DNA of 64,000 bases, taken from contig JBJXFF010000012.1 in the NCBI GenBank assembly GCA_046153945.1, positions 62,001-126,000 of the forward strand. The letters are read 5' to 3'. This document shows, in pieces, positions 17,025-25,626 of this stretch (positions are counted from its first letter, which is position 1; every line of letters starts with the position of its first letter). The notes under the pieces are model-generated. The model did no database searches. It saw only the letters and a list, made by a program, of their open reading frames with translations, and was not told the origin of the DNA. Both the position numbers and the translations under genes were made by a program. This DNA is from SXOA01 sp046153945. Lineage in GTDB: Bacteria; Planctomycetota; Planctomycetia; Pirellulales; Pirellulaceae.

Positions 17025-19808
17025 CTAATCGACAAAGATAAACTCATTGGACATGATTAACGCTTGAATGAACTGTTCCAGCTGCGCTCCCGTTGGGGCT
17101 GGGCCGAGGAAGTCATCCGCCAGCTTGCGTTCGCTCTCATCAGGGGGACGCTGCAAGAGAATCTGGTAGATCCGCACGACTTTGCCAGCTTTGTCCGGTT
17201 GCATGACAATATCGCCGCGGCCGTAGATGCGCTCGCTGACTTGCTTTAGGAACGGACCATTCATTAAGTAGAGCGCCTGCGGCGAAACGGTGGTCAAGTC
17301 CCGCTGCGGGCTGCTGGCGCTCGGGCTGGGGAAATCGAATACGCTGAAGATGCCGGGGAGGTCTTGCCGGTCGATGAAGCTGTACATCGTCCGCCGCGGG
17401 ACGAAGTTGCCGCCGAGCAAGTCCTCGGACTTGCCGCCGAGGCGGGAATCTAACTGCGCGGTGACGGCAATCAGCGAATCCCGCGTCGTCTCAAAATCGA
17501 GCCGCTGCCGGTTAGCCTTCCAGAGGAGATGATTCTCGGGATCAGCCGCCAGCCCTTCTGGCCGGTCGAGGCTCGCCTGTTGCCAGGTCGAAGAATGGAG
17601 GATTTGCCGGTGGACCTTCTTCAGCGACCAGCCGCCCGCCACAAGATCACTTGCCAGATAATCGAGCAGCTCGGGATGCGACGGAGGATCGCTCCGCAGG
17701 CCAAAGTCGCTCGGAGTCCGTACCAGCCCTTCGCCAAAATGCCACAGCCAGGCTCGGTTCACCAGCACCCGCGCCGTGAGCGGATTCGCCGGGTCGACAA
17801 TGGCTTTCGCCATCTCCAGTCGCCCGCTGCCGTGCGAAAATGGCTTGCGGTCCTTGCTGGCCACTGACACAAACTGCCGCGGCACGGCAGTTCCCGGGCG
17901 ATACGGATTTCCCCGCAGAAAAATCCGCGGCTCATACGGTTCGTCGTCGATAAGGACCATTGCTCGGGGCGGAGCCGCCGGCGCGGTCATCAGCCAGGTC
18001 TCCACATCCTTGAGCAAGCCTTGATAGACCCCCTGCGAGGCTCGGTCAGGCAGTAAAGTCAAAAACCCCCAGCCAAACAGCAGCGGAATATTGGCGGGGA
18101 CACCGTCCGCATAGAGCTCCTGACGAATCTCTTCTTCCGCATTGTCCACTAGTCGCGTTGGCGCAGGCTGATTCTTGTCACTCGCCTGTTTGAGTTGCTC
18201 CTTCCAGTTGGCATCGACTCGTTTGAGCAACTCGCCATACATCGTGGCGACATCGCTTAGCGACGTCACAGGTTTTTCCGTGAGTCCCTTGAGGACAAGC
18301 GGATTGACGCTTGCGGTTTCGCCCTTGTTCAAAAGCGCGATAACGCCTGCCGCTTTCTCGCTGAACTGTTCCGGCGGCACATCAGCCAGCAAACTCCACG
18401 GCTTCCACACCGGATGCGGCGAAGCCTTCGCCTTCTCAAGGTAATTCTGCCAGCGAACGATCATTGCCGGATTGAGTTCCCCCGGATCAGTCAGGAGCAT
18501 GAAGTCCTCGACCGCCGGCTTCTTCCGGGCGGCATCGGCGGCCAACAGATATTCCGCTCCGCGCGTTCGAGCGCCATTCACAATCGCCGAATGTTTCTCG
18601 GCAACGAAGGCATCGAGCTTCTGCTGCCGGCGGGCCAGTTCGAACGTGAACTTGGGATAGTCCTCCCCTTCGGTCGGCGGCGGCGTGAATTCGGGGAGCA
18701 CAAGCGGCTCGCGACTGCTCCTGAGGATGCCGTAGAGCGAGTAGTAGTCGGCGGTCGGAATCGGGTCGTATTTATGGTCGTGGCAGCGGGCACAGGTGAC
18801 GGTCAGCCCCATCAGCCCGCGGGTGACGACGTCGATCCGGTCGTCCAGAATGTCGTGCACGTTCCCCATGTAGTGCGGGCCGAGCGTGAGGAACCCCATC
18901 GCCGTCAGCGGCCGCTGGTCCGTCCCCAACTCGAGCTGGTCAGCCGCCAGTTGCTCCACGATGAAGCGGTCAAACGGACGATCCTCGTTCAGCGAACGAA
19001 TGACGTAATCGCGATAGGTATAGGCCCAGGGATAATTCTTCTCCTCAAAGAAGACGTACCCCTTGTTGTCCGCATAGCGGGCGACGTCGAGCCAGTGCCG
19101 GCCCCAGCGCTCGCCATATCTGGGCGAAGCTAGCAGCCGGTCAACGAGTCGCGGCCAGGCATCCGCCGATGGATCCTGTTCGAACTCGGCGACTTCCTCG
19201 AATGTCGGCGGAAAACCGAGCAGGTCGAAGTACGCTCGGCGAATGAGCGTCCGTCGATCGGCCTGCGGAGAGAGTCCGAGTTTAGACTCTTGCAGTTTCG
19301 CGATCACAAACAAATCGAGCGGACCTTCGCCCCCCGGAACACTCGGCACAGTCGGCTTGACGACGGGCTGAAACGCCCAGTGGACCTTCCAGGCATCCCC
19401 CGGCTTCACCGGCGCTCCTGCCGGCCACGGCAAACCAAGTTCCACCCAGCGGCTGAGGGCCGCCACGACTTCCGGCCGGAGCGGACTGCTCGGGGGCATC
19501 TTCAAATCGGCTTCCCGGCGGACCGCCTGCACCAGCCGGCTCTCCTTGGCATTTCCGGCGACGGCTGCCGGGCCGCTGTCTCCCCCTTGCAGCACGGCCT
19601 CCCTGGTATCGAGCCGCAGCCCCCCTTCCTGCTTCTGGGGTCCGTGGCAAGCGAGACAGTTCGCCGCCAGGAGGGGCCGCACCTGCCTTTCAAAGAAGTC
19701 GATCTGCTCGGGCGAGAATTTCTGGGCCGGTCCGTCCGCACCGCCAGCGAGACCGGCTCCGAGGAGCGGGACAAGAGCCAGCACGGCTATGGCAAAAGGA
19801 CTTCTCAT
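17025..19808 (-). CDS. PSD1 / DUF1549-DUF1553 cytochrome-type protein
   Basis: A 927-residue secreted protein. After the signal peptide (MRSPFAIAVLALVPLLGAGLAGG) comes a cytochrome-like heme site CLACH (residues 51-55) in the planctomycete PSCyt1 setting (RPLLAANCLACHG). DUF1549 follows (about 165-370: RRAYFDLLGFPPT, WGRHWLDVARYADNKGY, CARCHDHKYDPI with a second CxxCH), and DUF1553 is near the C-terminus (RVLVNRAWLWHFGEG, RRRTMYSFIDR-like). These multiheme-like proteins are linked with sulfatase and polysaccharide utilisation in planctomycetes, but no enzyme activity is proven. Usually a DUF1501 gene follows; here none does. Confidence 0.93.
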   Translation of the reverse strand: MRSPFAIAVLALVPLLGAGLAGGADGPAQKFSPEQIDFFERQVRPLLAANCLACHGPQKQEGGLRLDTREAVLQGGDSGPAAVAGNAKESRLVQAVRREADLKMPPSSPLRPEVVAALSRWVELGLPWPAGAPVKPGDAWKVHWAFQPVVKPTVPSVPGGEGPLDLFVIAKLQESKLGLSPQADRRTLIRRAYFDLLGFPPTFEEVAEFEQDPSADAWPRLVDRLLASPRYGERWGRHWLDVARYADNKGYVFFEEKNYPWAYTYRDYVIRSLNEDRPFDRFIVEQLAADQLELGTDQRPLTAMGFLTLGPHYMGNVHDILDDRIDVVTRGLMGLTVTCARCHDHKYDPIPTADYYSLYGILRSSREPLVLPEFTPPPTEGEDYPKFTFELARRQQKLDAFVAEKHSAIVNGARTRGAEYLLAADAARKKPAVEDFMLLTDPGELNPAMIVRWQNYLEKAKASPHPVWKPWSLLADVPPEQFSEKAAGVIALLNKGETASVNPLVLKGLTEKPVTSLSDVATMYGELLKRVDANWKEQLKQASDKNQPAPTRLVDNAEEEIRQELYADGVPANIPLLFGWGFLTLLPDRASQGVYQGLLKDVETWLMTAPAAPPRAMVLIDDEPYEPRIFLRGNPYRPGTAVPRQFVSVASKDRKPFSHGSGRLEMAKAIVDPANPLTARVLVNRAWLWHFGEGLVRTPSDFGLRSDPPSHPELLDYLASDLVAGGWSLKKVHRQILHSSTWQQASLDRPEGLAADPENHLLWKANRQRLDFETTRDSLIAVTAQLDSRLGGKSEDLLGGNFVPRRTMYSFIDRQDLPGIFSVFDFPSPSASSPQRDLTTVSPQALYLMNGPFLKQVSERIYGRGDIVMQPDKAGKVVRIYQILLQRPPDESERKLADDFLGPAPTGAQLEQFIQALIMSNEFIFVD

Positions 19809-19895
19809 GGCCCAATTCTACTCCGAGGTTGTGGTCGATTCAGGCCGCAACCCATAAGGGTTTTGAATCACGACAAACCCCCCGGCAGAGCTATC

Positions 19896-20030
19896 CTGAT
19901 TCATTGATTTACAGGTCTTTTTTTCGGCGACTTACGACGATTCACCTCGCCGCAAGTCGTTATATATACAAATGTTTCGATGATTCACGTCGTCGTAAGT
20001 CTGATTCATGGCCCCTTTCTTGATTCACTC
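19896..20030 (+). repeat. Dispersed GATTCA-rich repeat, copy A
   Basis: A stretch with repeated TGATTCA, a T-run, ACTTACG, GATTCACGTCG and GTAAGTCTGATTCA. It aligns along its length with the reverse complement of 52124-52269 (shared blocks include CTGATTCA, TCTTTTTT, ACTTACG, ATTCACGTCG and GGCCC). Noncoding; family spread elsewhere is unknown. Confidence 0.7.
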
Positions 20031-20188
20031 CCCGCAGGCCTGGTGGCCATAAGGCTTTTTGTTTTGTTCACGCCTTTGCAATCGCAAATTCCGCCGTTGG
20101 TCGTCTCTGTGCGTCTAACGGCAAATTCCTCAAGGAACCCGTCGCTCCGCGCAAAGCTTCGCACTGGGCCACAACTTGTATTATACAC

Positions 20189-20200
20189 AAGTGTACACTT
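20189..20200. promoter_or_regulatory. Palindrome AAGTGTACACTT
   Basis: A perfect 12-base palindrome with an adjacent partial inverted repeat CTTGT-N7-ACAAG at 20175-20191. It could be a repressor site, but lies downstream of the minus-strand small genes, so its target is unclear. Confidence 0.35.
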
Positions 20201-20211
20201 ATGTCAAGGGG

Positions 20212-20499
20212 TCAGCGGTCACTATCGGGACCTGACTGATTTTTAGGCGGAATCGGGACTGGTGCTGAAGACCAGGGGAGGAAACCCGAGAGTTTGCCGG
20301 GATTCTCCGGTTTTTTAACCGTCTCTGATGCCGCCTCTTCGATAACCATTGAGAGTACCCGCTTTAAGTGATCAACTTCCTTTCGGAAACCGTCGTTTTC
20401 TTTCGACAGTCGCTGTCGATCTATTTGAGCCAAGTAAGTCGCCACAGCCAGGGCTACAATCACTGTCACCAGGAACATGTCGCGAATGGAGAATTTCAT
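20212..20499 (-). CDS. MKFSxRDL-type small membrane protein (copy 1)
   Basis: A 95-residue protein with one N-terminal membrane helix (MKFSIRDMFLVTVIVALAVA), followed by a predicted coiled coil (LSKENDGFRKEVDHLKRVLS) and a Pro/Ser-rich tail. The MKFSIRD start is nearly identical to those at 21134 and 25129, while the remainder is unrelated. The start overlaps the previous stop by four bases (ATGA), so translation is coupled with the gene at 20496. Function unknown. The shared N-terminus recalls a recurrent planctomycete anchor or targeting sequence. Confidence 0.75.
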   Translation of the reverse strand: MKFSIRDMFLVTVIVALAVATYLAQIDRQRLSKENDGFRKEVDHLKRVLSMVIEEAASETVKKPENPGKLSGFLPWSSAPVPIPPKNQSGPDSDR

Positions 20500-20864
20500 G
20501 GGGCTGTCTTCCCGGGCCGATAGGTTCGCTGGATTTTCGCAACCACTTCGTCAAGAACTCGAACGAGATCTCCGAATGTACCGTTCCACGAGTCATATGT
20601 CGGTATAGCGTTAATTCCAAGTAGCTCTAACGCGTCTTGTAGGATTTCATCAATCGGAAGATCAGGGCCGTTCTCGACAAGATCATCGGAGGATAAAAGA
20701 TTAGGGAGATCGAGCTGCTCCTCGAATACCCGGCGCAATGCAGCCTCAGCCACCCCATAATTAGGGCACGGTTCGCTAACCCGTTGTTTAAGCCGGCGAC
20801 GAAAACGCGATTCTTGTGGGTCATCAAATGCCGCCATCATTAGGCTCCACAGACTGTACTTCAT
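20496..20864 (-). CDS. Hypothetical protein, weakly acyl-carrier-like C-terminus
   Basis: A 122-residue, acidic, soluble protein. The N-terminal third is basic (SRFRRRLKQR). The C-terminal half is helical with the endings DLPIDEILQDALELLG and TFGDLVRVLDEVV, which resemble helices II and IV of acyl-carrier-like folds; no clear phosphopantetheine Ser motif is present, so this is only a hint. Its start is three bases from the stop of the upstream MKFSxRDL gene, and its stop overlaps the next start. I do not recognise the family. Confidence 0.65.
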   Translation of the reverse strand: MKYSLWSLMMAAFDDPQESRFRRRLKQRVSEPCPNYGVAEAALRRVFEEQLDLPNLLSSDDLVENGPDLPIDEILQDALELLGINAIPTYDSWNGTFGDLVRVLDEVVAKIQRTYRPGKTAP

Positions 20865-20867
20865 GGG

Positions 20868-21134
20868 TCACGACTTAGGCGGATTTGTGGCGGGTGCTGA
20901 AGAGTTGGGCACAGAACCGAAGTTGTCTACAATCGGCCCTATGTGCTGAATCACAGGGGGATTAATGGAATCCGCCGTTTTCTCGCGCCCGCGAAGGGCG
21001 TCGAGAAACTCTTGCGGCGTTGGTTGCCCCTGCTTCTCGCCCATTGCTTTCAGTGCCGCTCTATCCACCCACCACCCAACTGCGAGGGCGGCAACTACAG
21101 TAAGCCACAGCAAGTCACGGATGGAGAATTTCAT
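20868..21134 (-). CDS. MKFSxRDL-type small membrane protein (copy 2)
   Basis: An 88-residue protein. The ATG at 21134 begins MKFSIRDLLWLTVVAALAVG, one membrane helix. A soluble tail follows with PTPQEFLDALRGREKTADS and an Asn/Pro/Ser-rich C-terminus. An upstream in-frame ATG (21191) exists, but the conserved signature fixes the start. Only three bases separate it from the next gene. Homologous starts with different tails occur at 20499 and 25129. Confidence 0.78.
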   Translation of the reverse strand: MKFSIRDLLWLTVVAALAVGWWVDRAALKAMGEKQGQPTPQEFLDALRGREKTADSINPPVIQHIGPIVDNFGSVPNSSAPATNPPKS

Positions 21135-21159
21135 GGGGTGGAGTCCGTGCGATTTGATT

Positions 21160-21450
21160 TCACTTTCCAACCGGTTCACAGGTGTCATCATTGTAAACGA
21201 TCAAGGAATGTCTCTCTTCTCTTCCTTCGGGGCCGATAATGGTCGTTTCGTACCACACGCAACCATCTTCATCGATCCGATAAATCTGCACGATGGGAGT
21301 TTGAGCGATAATCCGTTCGATGCTGTCGGCCGTCCAACCAGACATTTCTGAACAGGAGGCAAGCTCGTTCTCGCGTTGACGCAGGTCCCCTTCCGGCACT
21401 CGCAGAATGCGAATACGGTCACCGACTCGCAGAGTTTTGGGATTAGGCAA
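21160..21450 (-). CDS. Small conserved hypothetical protein
   Basis: A 96-residue soluble protein: a small beta domain (LRVGDRIRILRVP), a helical centre (SGWTADSIERIIAQ) and a C-terminal strand pair (VWYETTIIGPEGREERHSL). This order recalls small planctomycete proteins of unknown role that occur among other small genes; I cannot name the family. It is the first gene of the tight minus-strand series ending at 20212, with gaps of 25, 3 and -4 bases. Confidence 0.7.
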   Translation of the reverse strand: MPNPKTLRVGDRIRILRVPEGDLRQRENELASCSEMSGWTADSIERIIAQTPIVQIYRIDEDGCVWYETTIIGPEGREERHSLIVYNDDTCEPVGK

Positions 21451-21554
21451 TGCAATGTCCTTGATCCGATTCTCCCGCGACGCGCAACAAGTTGCGGATG
21501 AAGACTTTGGTCATCGGCTTACATTTGTTGCCGGTCCCAACGGGTCATTAACAA

Positions 21555-21740
21555 TTAGGCGGGCTTCTTTGGCACATCAGCCCAGTACCAAGCGCATGCT
21601 GTCCCAAGGTTCCCCGACTGAGAATGGGAGACGCCAATAGTGCGATCCGGGCCAAGGTCCGTCAGAAAGTCCGCGGCTTGCTGGAAGAGCGTTTCCCAAG
21701 ATTGCAAGTCGGAACGAAAAATCTTGAATTGAGCCTGCAT
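21555..21740 (-). CDS. Very small conserved hypothetical protein
   Basis: A 61-residue soluble protein (MQAQFKIFRSDLQSWETLFQ, then FLTDLGPDRTIGVSHSQSG and a final TACAWYWADV). The pattern of Trp-x-x-Leu-Phe, GVSHS and a closing Trp-Tyr-Trp is consistent with a compact family found widely beside unrelated genes. Function unknown. It is separated by about 100 bases from the small-gene series, so it may be its own unit. Confidence 0.65.
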   Translation of the reverse strand: MQAQFKIFRSDLQSWETLFQQAADFLTDLGPDRTIGVSHSQSGNLGTACAWYWADVPKKPA

Positions 21741-21899
21741 GCTTTGCTCCTTTGAACCACTTCTCTCGAATCAGCCAGTGGCCCCCATTCTACCGGCCCG
21801 CGCATGAAAAAGCCCGCATCACGGAATGGTCCCAATCGCCAATGGAGACTGCTCGCTTTTCTAATCTCTGCCGCGTGCACTCGTCAATCCAACTTCGCC

Positions 21900-22421
21900 T
21901 CACTGCTTGAGCGGAGCCGCACGTTTTGCGGCGAGAAATCGGTCCAGCGTGGCAAACAAGCGTTCTTGCCGGATCGGCTTGGATACAAAGGCGTCCATCC
22001 CAGCCGTCAGACACTGCTGAGTATCCTCCGGGGTATTGCCGGCCGTCATGGCGATAATCGGCAAGTGTTCTCCCGTTTCTTGCTCTCGCAATCGAATGGC
22101 CCGGGTCGCCTTCAATCCGTCCATTTCCGGCATCATCACATCCATGAGCACCAGATCGATCGGCTCTCGCTCGAGCGCGGCCAGGGCCTCAATTCCCGTG
22201 GTTGCCACCGTAAGCTGATACCCTTTTTTTGCCAGCAGCGATTGCACTATTTTCTGATGGATCAAGAGATCCTCCACGACCAGAATCTTTCGGTCAGAAG
22301 ATAACGCCCCCGCGACCGGAAACGTAACGGGCGGCGCTACTGGGTCTCTCGAAAATAAAGATGGAACAGCCGCAGGTTCTGCGTCTGTCAAATCCAGCAC
22401 GAAATCGCTGTACCCAAACAT
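21900..22421 (-). CDS. Response regulator receiver protein
   Basis: A 173-residue protein. A 40-residue N-terminal extension is followed by a single CheY-like receiver domain: acidic pair Glu50-Asp51, phosphoacceptor Asp94 in LMDVMMPEMDG, Thr126 and Lys148 (VSKPI). The VEDxxxHQ start and DxVLMDxxMPxMDG text are typical of receivers of hybrid histidine kinases, whose partners are usually a kinase or Hpt protein. No output domain and no kinase is adjacent. The neighbour is the divergent nrfHA operon, but a link is not shown. Confidence 0.88.
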   Translation of the reverse strand: MFGYSDFVLDLTDAEPAAVPSLFSRDPVAPPVTFPVAGALSSDRKILVVEDLLIHQKIVQSLLAKKGYQLTVATTGIEALAALEREPIDLVLMDVMMPEMDGLKATRAIRLREQETGEHLPIIAMTAGNTPEDTQQCLTAGMDAFVSKPIRQERLFATLDRFLAAKRAAPLKQ

Positions 22422-22713
22422 CTCGAATTGCCCCCCGAGAAGTTACGACTACGGAAAGCATAGGTCACAGGTGGAAGAAAGCAAATTGCAGCGGGGAGCG
22501 CTCTTTATGCCAGAGTGTCCCCTTTTCCGATCCCTGTTCCGGTCCCTGTTCCGGTCTTCAATTCCCATGGAAGCGCGACGGTTGCCAGAGTACTCAACAT
22601 TTCAGCTCGTCCCAATACTATCGAAGGGCATAACGCAACACTTACCGTAGTGCCACACGCCCGCTAGGATAAGCTCACCGATAGCACCCAAATCCGCATG
22701 AGAGCCGGCCGAG

Positions 22714-23295
22714 ATGGATTCGACGCCAACCCGCGACTCGCTTCTTTCGCGGTTTTGTGCTCCGCGCTGGCGGGGGATGACGCTGGCCGGTGTATTGCTC
22801 GCCGTGATCATGGGCGTGGCTTTGGGCCAGAGTCTCTACACGTTCCGGTATGCCGAAGGGCTCTCGTACTTCAGCTCGAACCCACAGTCCTGCGTCAACT
22901 GCCACATCATGCAGCCGCAATACGATGGCTGGCAAAAGGCCAGTCATCACAGTGTCGCCAAGTGCGTCGATTGCCATCTGCCGCACGATTTTCTAGGCAA
23001 GTATTACACCAAGGCGGAAAACGGCTTCTGGCATTCGAAGGGCTTTACGCTGCAAGATTTTCACGAGCCCATTCAGATGCGCGATGTGAGCCGCCGGATC
23101 GTGCAGGAGAATTGCTTGCACTGCCACCGCGATTTTGTGCATGAGATTCTGACCATTCGCCCCGAGCAGGAAGAACTCGACTGCACGCATTGCCACCGCA
23201 CGGTGGGGCACGGCGACTCGGTGGGCGTCGGCAGATTCGAGCCTGTAACAACCGAACTATTAAGAAAATGGGGAACCGATGGCCCGCGTAACTAA
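22714..23295 (+). CDS. nrfH: Cytochrome c nitrite reductase small subunit
   Basis: A 193-residue NapC/NirT-family membrane tetraheme cytochrome. One N-terminal helix (about 22-42) anchors it. Four CxxCH sites are at residues 60-64, 84-88, 134-138 and 157-161, with the usual spacing. It takes electrons from menaquinol and passes them to NrfA. The gene overlaps nrfA by 17 bases, so the two are coupled. The start at 22714 has only a weak ribosome site. Confidence 0.95.
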   Translation: MDSTPTRDSLLSRFCAPRWRGMTLAGVLLAVIMGVALGQSLYTFRYAEGLSYFSSNPQSCVNCHIMQPQYDGWQKASHHSVAKCVDCHLPHDFLGKYYTKAENGFWHSKGFTLQDFHEPIQMRDVSRRIVQENCLHCHRDFVHEILTIRPEQEELDCTHCHRTVGHGDSVGVGRFEPVTTELLRKWGTDGPRN

Positions 23296-24703
23296 GCCCT
23301 ATCTTGGCTATGGGATCGTGATGCTGATTTCCGCGGTCGTCGCGGTGCTGGCCACCGGTTTGCTGATGAACATCTTCACGCGGAAGGAAGAGGCGCGCCA
23401 GCCGTTCGTCCGCCTAATTGAAGTCGGCGAAGACGATACCGATCCGGCCAAGTGGGGCATCAACTGGCCTCGGCAATACGACTCGTATCGCTTAACCGCG
23501 CTCAACACCCGCACTCGCTTTGGCGGGCACGGAGGGAGCGAAGCGCTGCCGGAAGAGAAGATCGAGCGCGATCCCTGGCTCAAGCGAATGTTCGAGGGCT
23601 ATGCCTTTTCGATTGACTATCGGGACCGCCGCGGGCATGCCTATATGCTGGACGATCAGGAAATGACTCGGCGGCTGACGAAGCCGCAGTCAGGTTCCTG
23701 CCTGCACTGTCATGCGTCGATTATGCCCGTTTATCGCAAGCTGGGGGACGGCGACGCGCAGGCGGGCTTCGAGAAAACGCATGAAATGTCTTATCAGGAT
23801 CTAAGCAAGACCGTGCATGACATGGGGCACGCACACCCTGTTTCGTGCGTCGATTGCCACGATCCGGAGACAATGGCCCTGCGTGTCACACGGCCCGGCT
23901 TTATCAACGCGATGCATGTCCTGGCGACGAGCGAAGCAACTCTCCCGCACCTCCCCTCGGTCGAGCGCTGGCGGAAAACGGATCGGGCGAAACCTTACGA
24001 TCCCAATGACCTCGCCTCGCGCACGGAGATGCGATCGTTCGTCTGTGGCCAATGCCACGTCGAGTATTACTGTTCCAGTAAGCTGCCCCTCGAATTTCCC
24101 TGGAGCAAGGGACTAAAAGTGGAGCAGCTCGAAGAGCACTGGAACGAGCGAAAATTTCCCGACGGCGGGCGGATTTATGACTACAAGCACGCAGAGACCG
24201 GCGCGGAAGTCCTGAAAGCCCAGCATCCCGAGTTCGAGCTGTGGAGCCAAGGGATACATGCTCGGTCCGGCGTTTCTTGCGCCGATTGCCACATGCCCTA
24301 TCAGCGGGACGGTGCGACGAAGGTTTCCGACCACTGGGTTCGCAGCCCGTTGCTCAATATCAACCGTGCGTGCCAGACGTGCCATCACTTCTCGGAGGTA
24401 GAAATCAAGTCGAGGGTCGATGCAATCCAGGATCGCAACTTCCAACTGTTGCAGCGTGCCGGCAAGGCTCTCATGGATCTACTCGACGCCATCGCCGACG
24501 CTAAAAAGCGCGGCGTCACGGAAGTACAGCTCAAACCCGCACTCGAATTCCAGAGACAGGCGCAATGGCGGCTGGATTTCATTGCCGCCGAAAACTCGAT
24601 GGGCTTTCACGCCCCGCAGGAAGCCGCCAAAGTCCTCGCAGAAGCCACCGACCTCGCCCGCCAAGGCGAGCTAGCCGCCGTCAAAGCCGCTGCTGCGCCT
24701 TGA
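23279..24703 (+). CDS. nrfA: Cytochrome c nitrite reductase catalytic subunit (His-type heme 1)
   Basis: A 474-residue pentaheme enzyme that reduces nitrite to ammonium with six electrons outside the cytoplasmic membrane. It has an uncleaved-type N-terminal helix (about 9-31). Heme sites lie at 141-145 (CLHCH), 190-194, 256-260 (CGQCH, then VEYY), 334-338 (CADCH) and 365-369. Calcium and active-site elements are present (EYY, KAQHPEFE, GIHARSGVSCADCHMPY). The first site, which is CxxCK in the classical enzyme, is CxxCH here, so His may replace Lys as the axial ligand of the catalytic heme. Partner NrfH is encoded upstream. Confidence 0.95.
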   Translation: MARVTKPYLGYGIVMLISAVVAVLATGLLMNIFTRKEEARQPFVRLIEVGEDDTDPAKWGINWPRQYDSYRLTALNTRTRFGGHGGSEALPEEKIERDPWLKRMFEGYAFSIDYRDRRGHAYMLDDQEMTRRLTKPQSGSCLHCHASIMPVYRKLGDGDAQAGFEKTHEMSYQDLSKTVHDMGHAHPVSCVDCHDPETMALRVTRPGFINAMHVLATSEATLPHLPSVERWRKTDRAKPYDPNDLASRTEMRSFVCGQCHVEYYCSSKLPLEFPWSKGLKVEQLEEHWNERKFPDGGRIYDYKHAETGAEVLKAQHPEFELWSQGIHARSGVSCADCHMPYQRDGATKVSDHWVRSPLLNINRACQTCHHFSEVEIKSRVDAIQDRNFQLLQRAGKALMDLLDAIADAKKRGVTEVQLKPALEFQRQAQWRLDFIAAENSMGFHAPQEAAKVLAEATDLARQGELAAVKAAAAP

Positions 24704-24868
24704 AAAGGATGACTCTCCAGGGAAATGCTGCTGCCTGGTTTTTCGAACAACGTCAGGATGAGAATCCAGTCGTCCGATAGATCCTGCGCATGCGATAGGT
24801 CGGCAAAGGGGAAATTCGCCTGACCACTTTTTTTCCACTTTTGACCACGTTTTCACTCAGCAAGTCAA

Positions 24869-25129
24869 CTACGGGGCAGCGGGAGGTCTTTTGGTGATGA
24901 TGAATTCGTCGTTCTTTCCGGTCCTCTTGGCATCAAACCCGTTAGCGTCTAGCCAGCGTTGAAGCGAGGCCCGCTCCCCAACTACATGGCCTAAGTGGTT
25001 CGCATGTCTGTCTCTTTCGGCGGCCGTCTCGCGCTCCTTGCCATTCTGTCGGTAGTGATCGACACACCACCCCACAACCAGGGCAACAATCACCGTTACC
25101 AGGATTAGGTCGCGAGTCGAGAATTTCAT
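24869..25129 (-). CDS. MKFSxRDL-type small membrane protein (copy 3)
   Basis: An 86-residue protein starting MKFSTRDLILVTVIVALVVG, one membrane helix. The soluble tail (RQNGKERETAAERDRHANH, then GERASLQRWLDANGF) appears helical. The start is fixed by the signature shared with 20499 and 21134 and overlaps the stop of the NPYESP gene (ATGA). Function unknown; it lies 3' to nrfA but on the other strand. Confidence 0.75.
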   Translation of the reverse strand: MKFSTRDLILVTVIVALVVGWCVDHYRQNGKERETAAERDRHANHLGHVVGERASLQRWLDANGFDAKRTGKNDEFIITKRPPAAP

Positions 25130-25410
25130 GGAGTACCCTTCCGCTTTCCAAAGAACAGAACCGCCAGCACGGGAATCAGTACGACGACAATGAGGCCGAT
25201 GGGAATGCCGACAATGTAGCCAGCGTCTATCGGCCCGCCATTTTTCTCCACGGTCATTTCGCCAACCACTCCGGATGTCCAACAAGTGATGCCGCCGCAG
25301 ATGCAGCCGGCGGGAATGGAGAGGAGCAACAACCCGCCGAGCGCAATGCCACCCTTTACCGTGGGCGGAGAGTTCACTTCCGTCGGCGACTCATAGGGAT
25401 TCTGTTTCAT
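25126..25410 (-). CDS. NPYESP-type small membrane protein
   Basis: A 94-residue protein with start MKQNPYESPTEV, a short N-terminal motif frequent in planctomycete membrane proteins. Two hydrophobic helices are visible (about 21-44 and 65-87), the loop between them is polar, and the end is basic (GKRKGTP). Translation is coupled to the following MKFSxRDL gene. An in-frame ATG exists farther upstream, but the motif supports 25410. Function unknown. Confidence 0.72.
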   Translation of the reverse strand: MKQNPYESPTEVNSPPTVKGGIALGGLLLLSIPAGCICGGITCWTSGVVGEMTVEKNGGPIDAGYIVGIPIGLIVVVLIPVLAVLFFGKRKGTP

Positions 25411-25626
25411 GCAGGCTCCGCAGGCTGTACGTGATACGCCCATTATAGACCGCGCCCGCTGATAAGAGGCTGTTGGCCCTACACCAAGCTCCAGGCCGGT
25501 TGGCGAGGGATTGCCAGCGTCGGGGCCGCGCAGGATACTCTTCATCTTTCCCAGCAAGCTGCTGGGGGCCGAAGTTTTATTACGGCGGCGGTCGGAGTGT
25601 GGGGCTCTCAGGTTGGACTGAAATCG

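Larger units (their letters stand above)
19809..20211. other. Intergenic region with dispersed repeat and palindrome
   Basis: No coding frame is supported. It contains a copy of a dispersed repeat (19896-20030) and a 12-base perfect palindrome (20189-20200). It separates the start of the large cytochrome-type gene from the end of the small-gene cluster. Confidence 0.6.
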
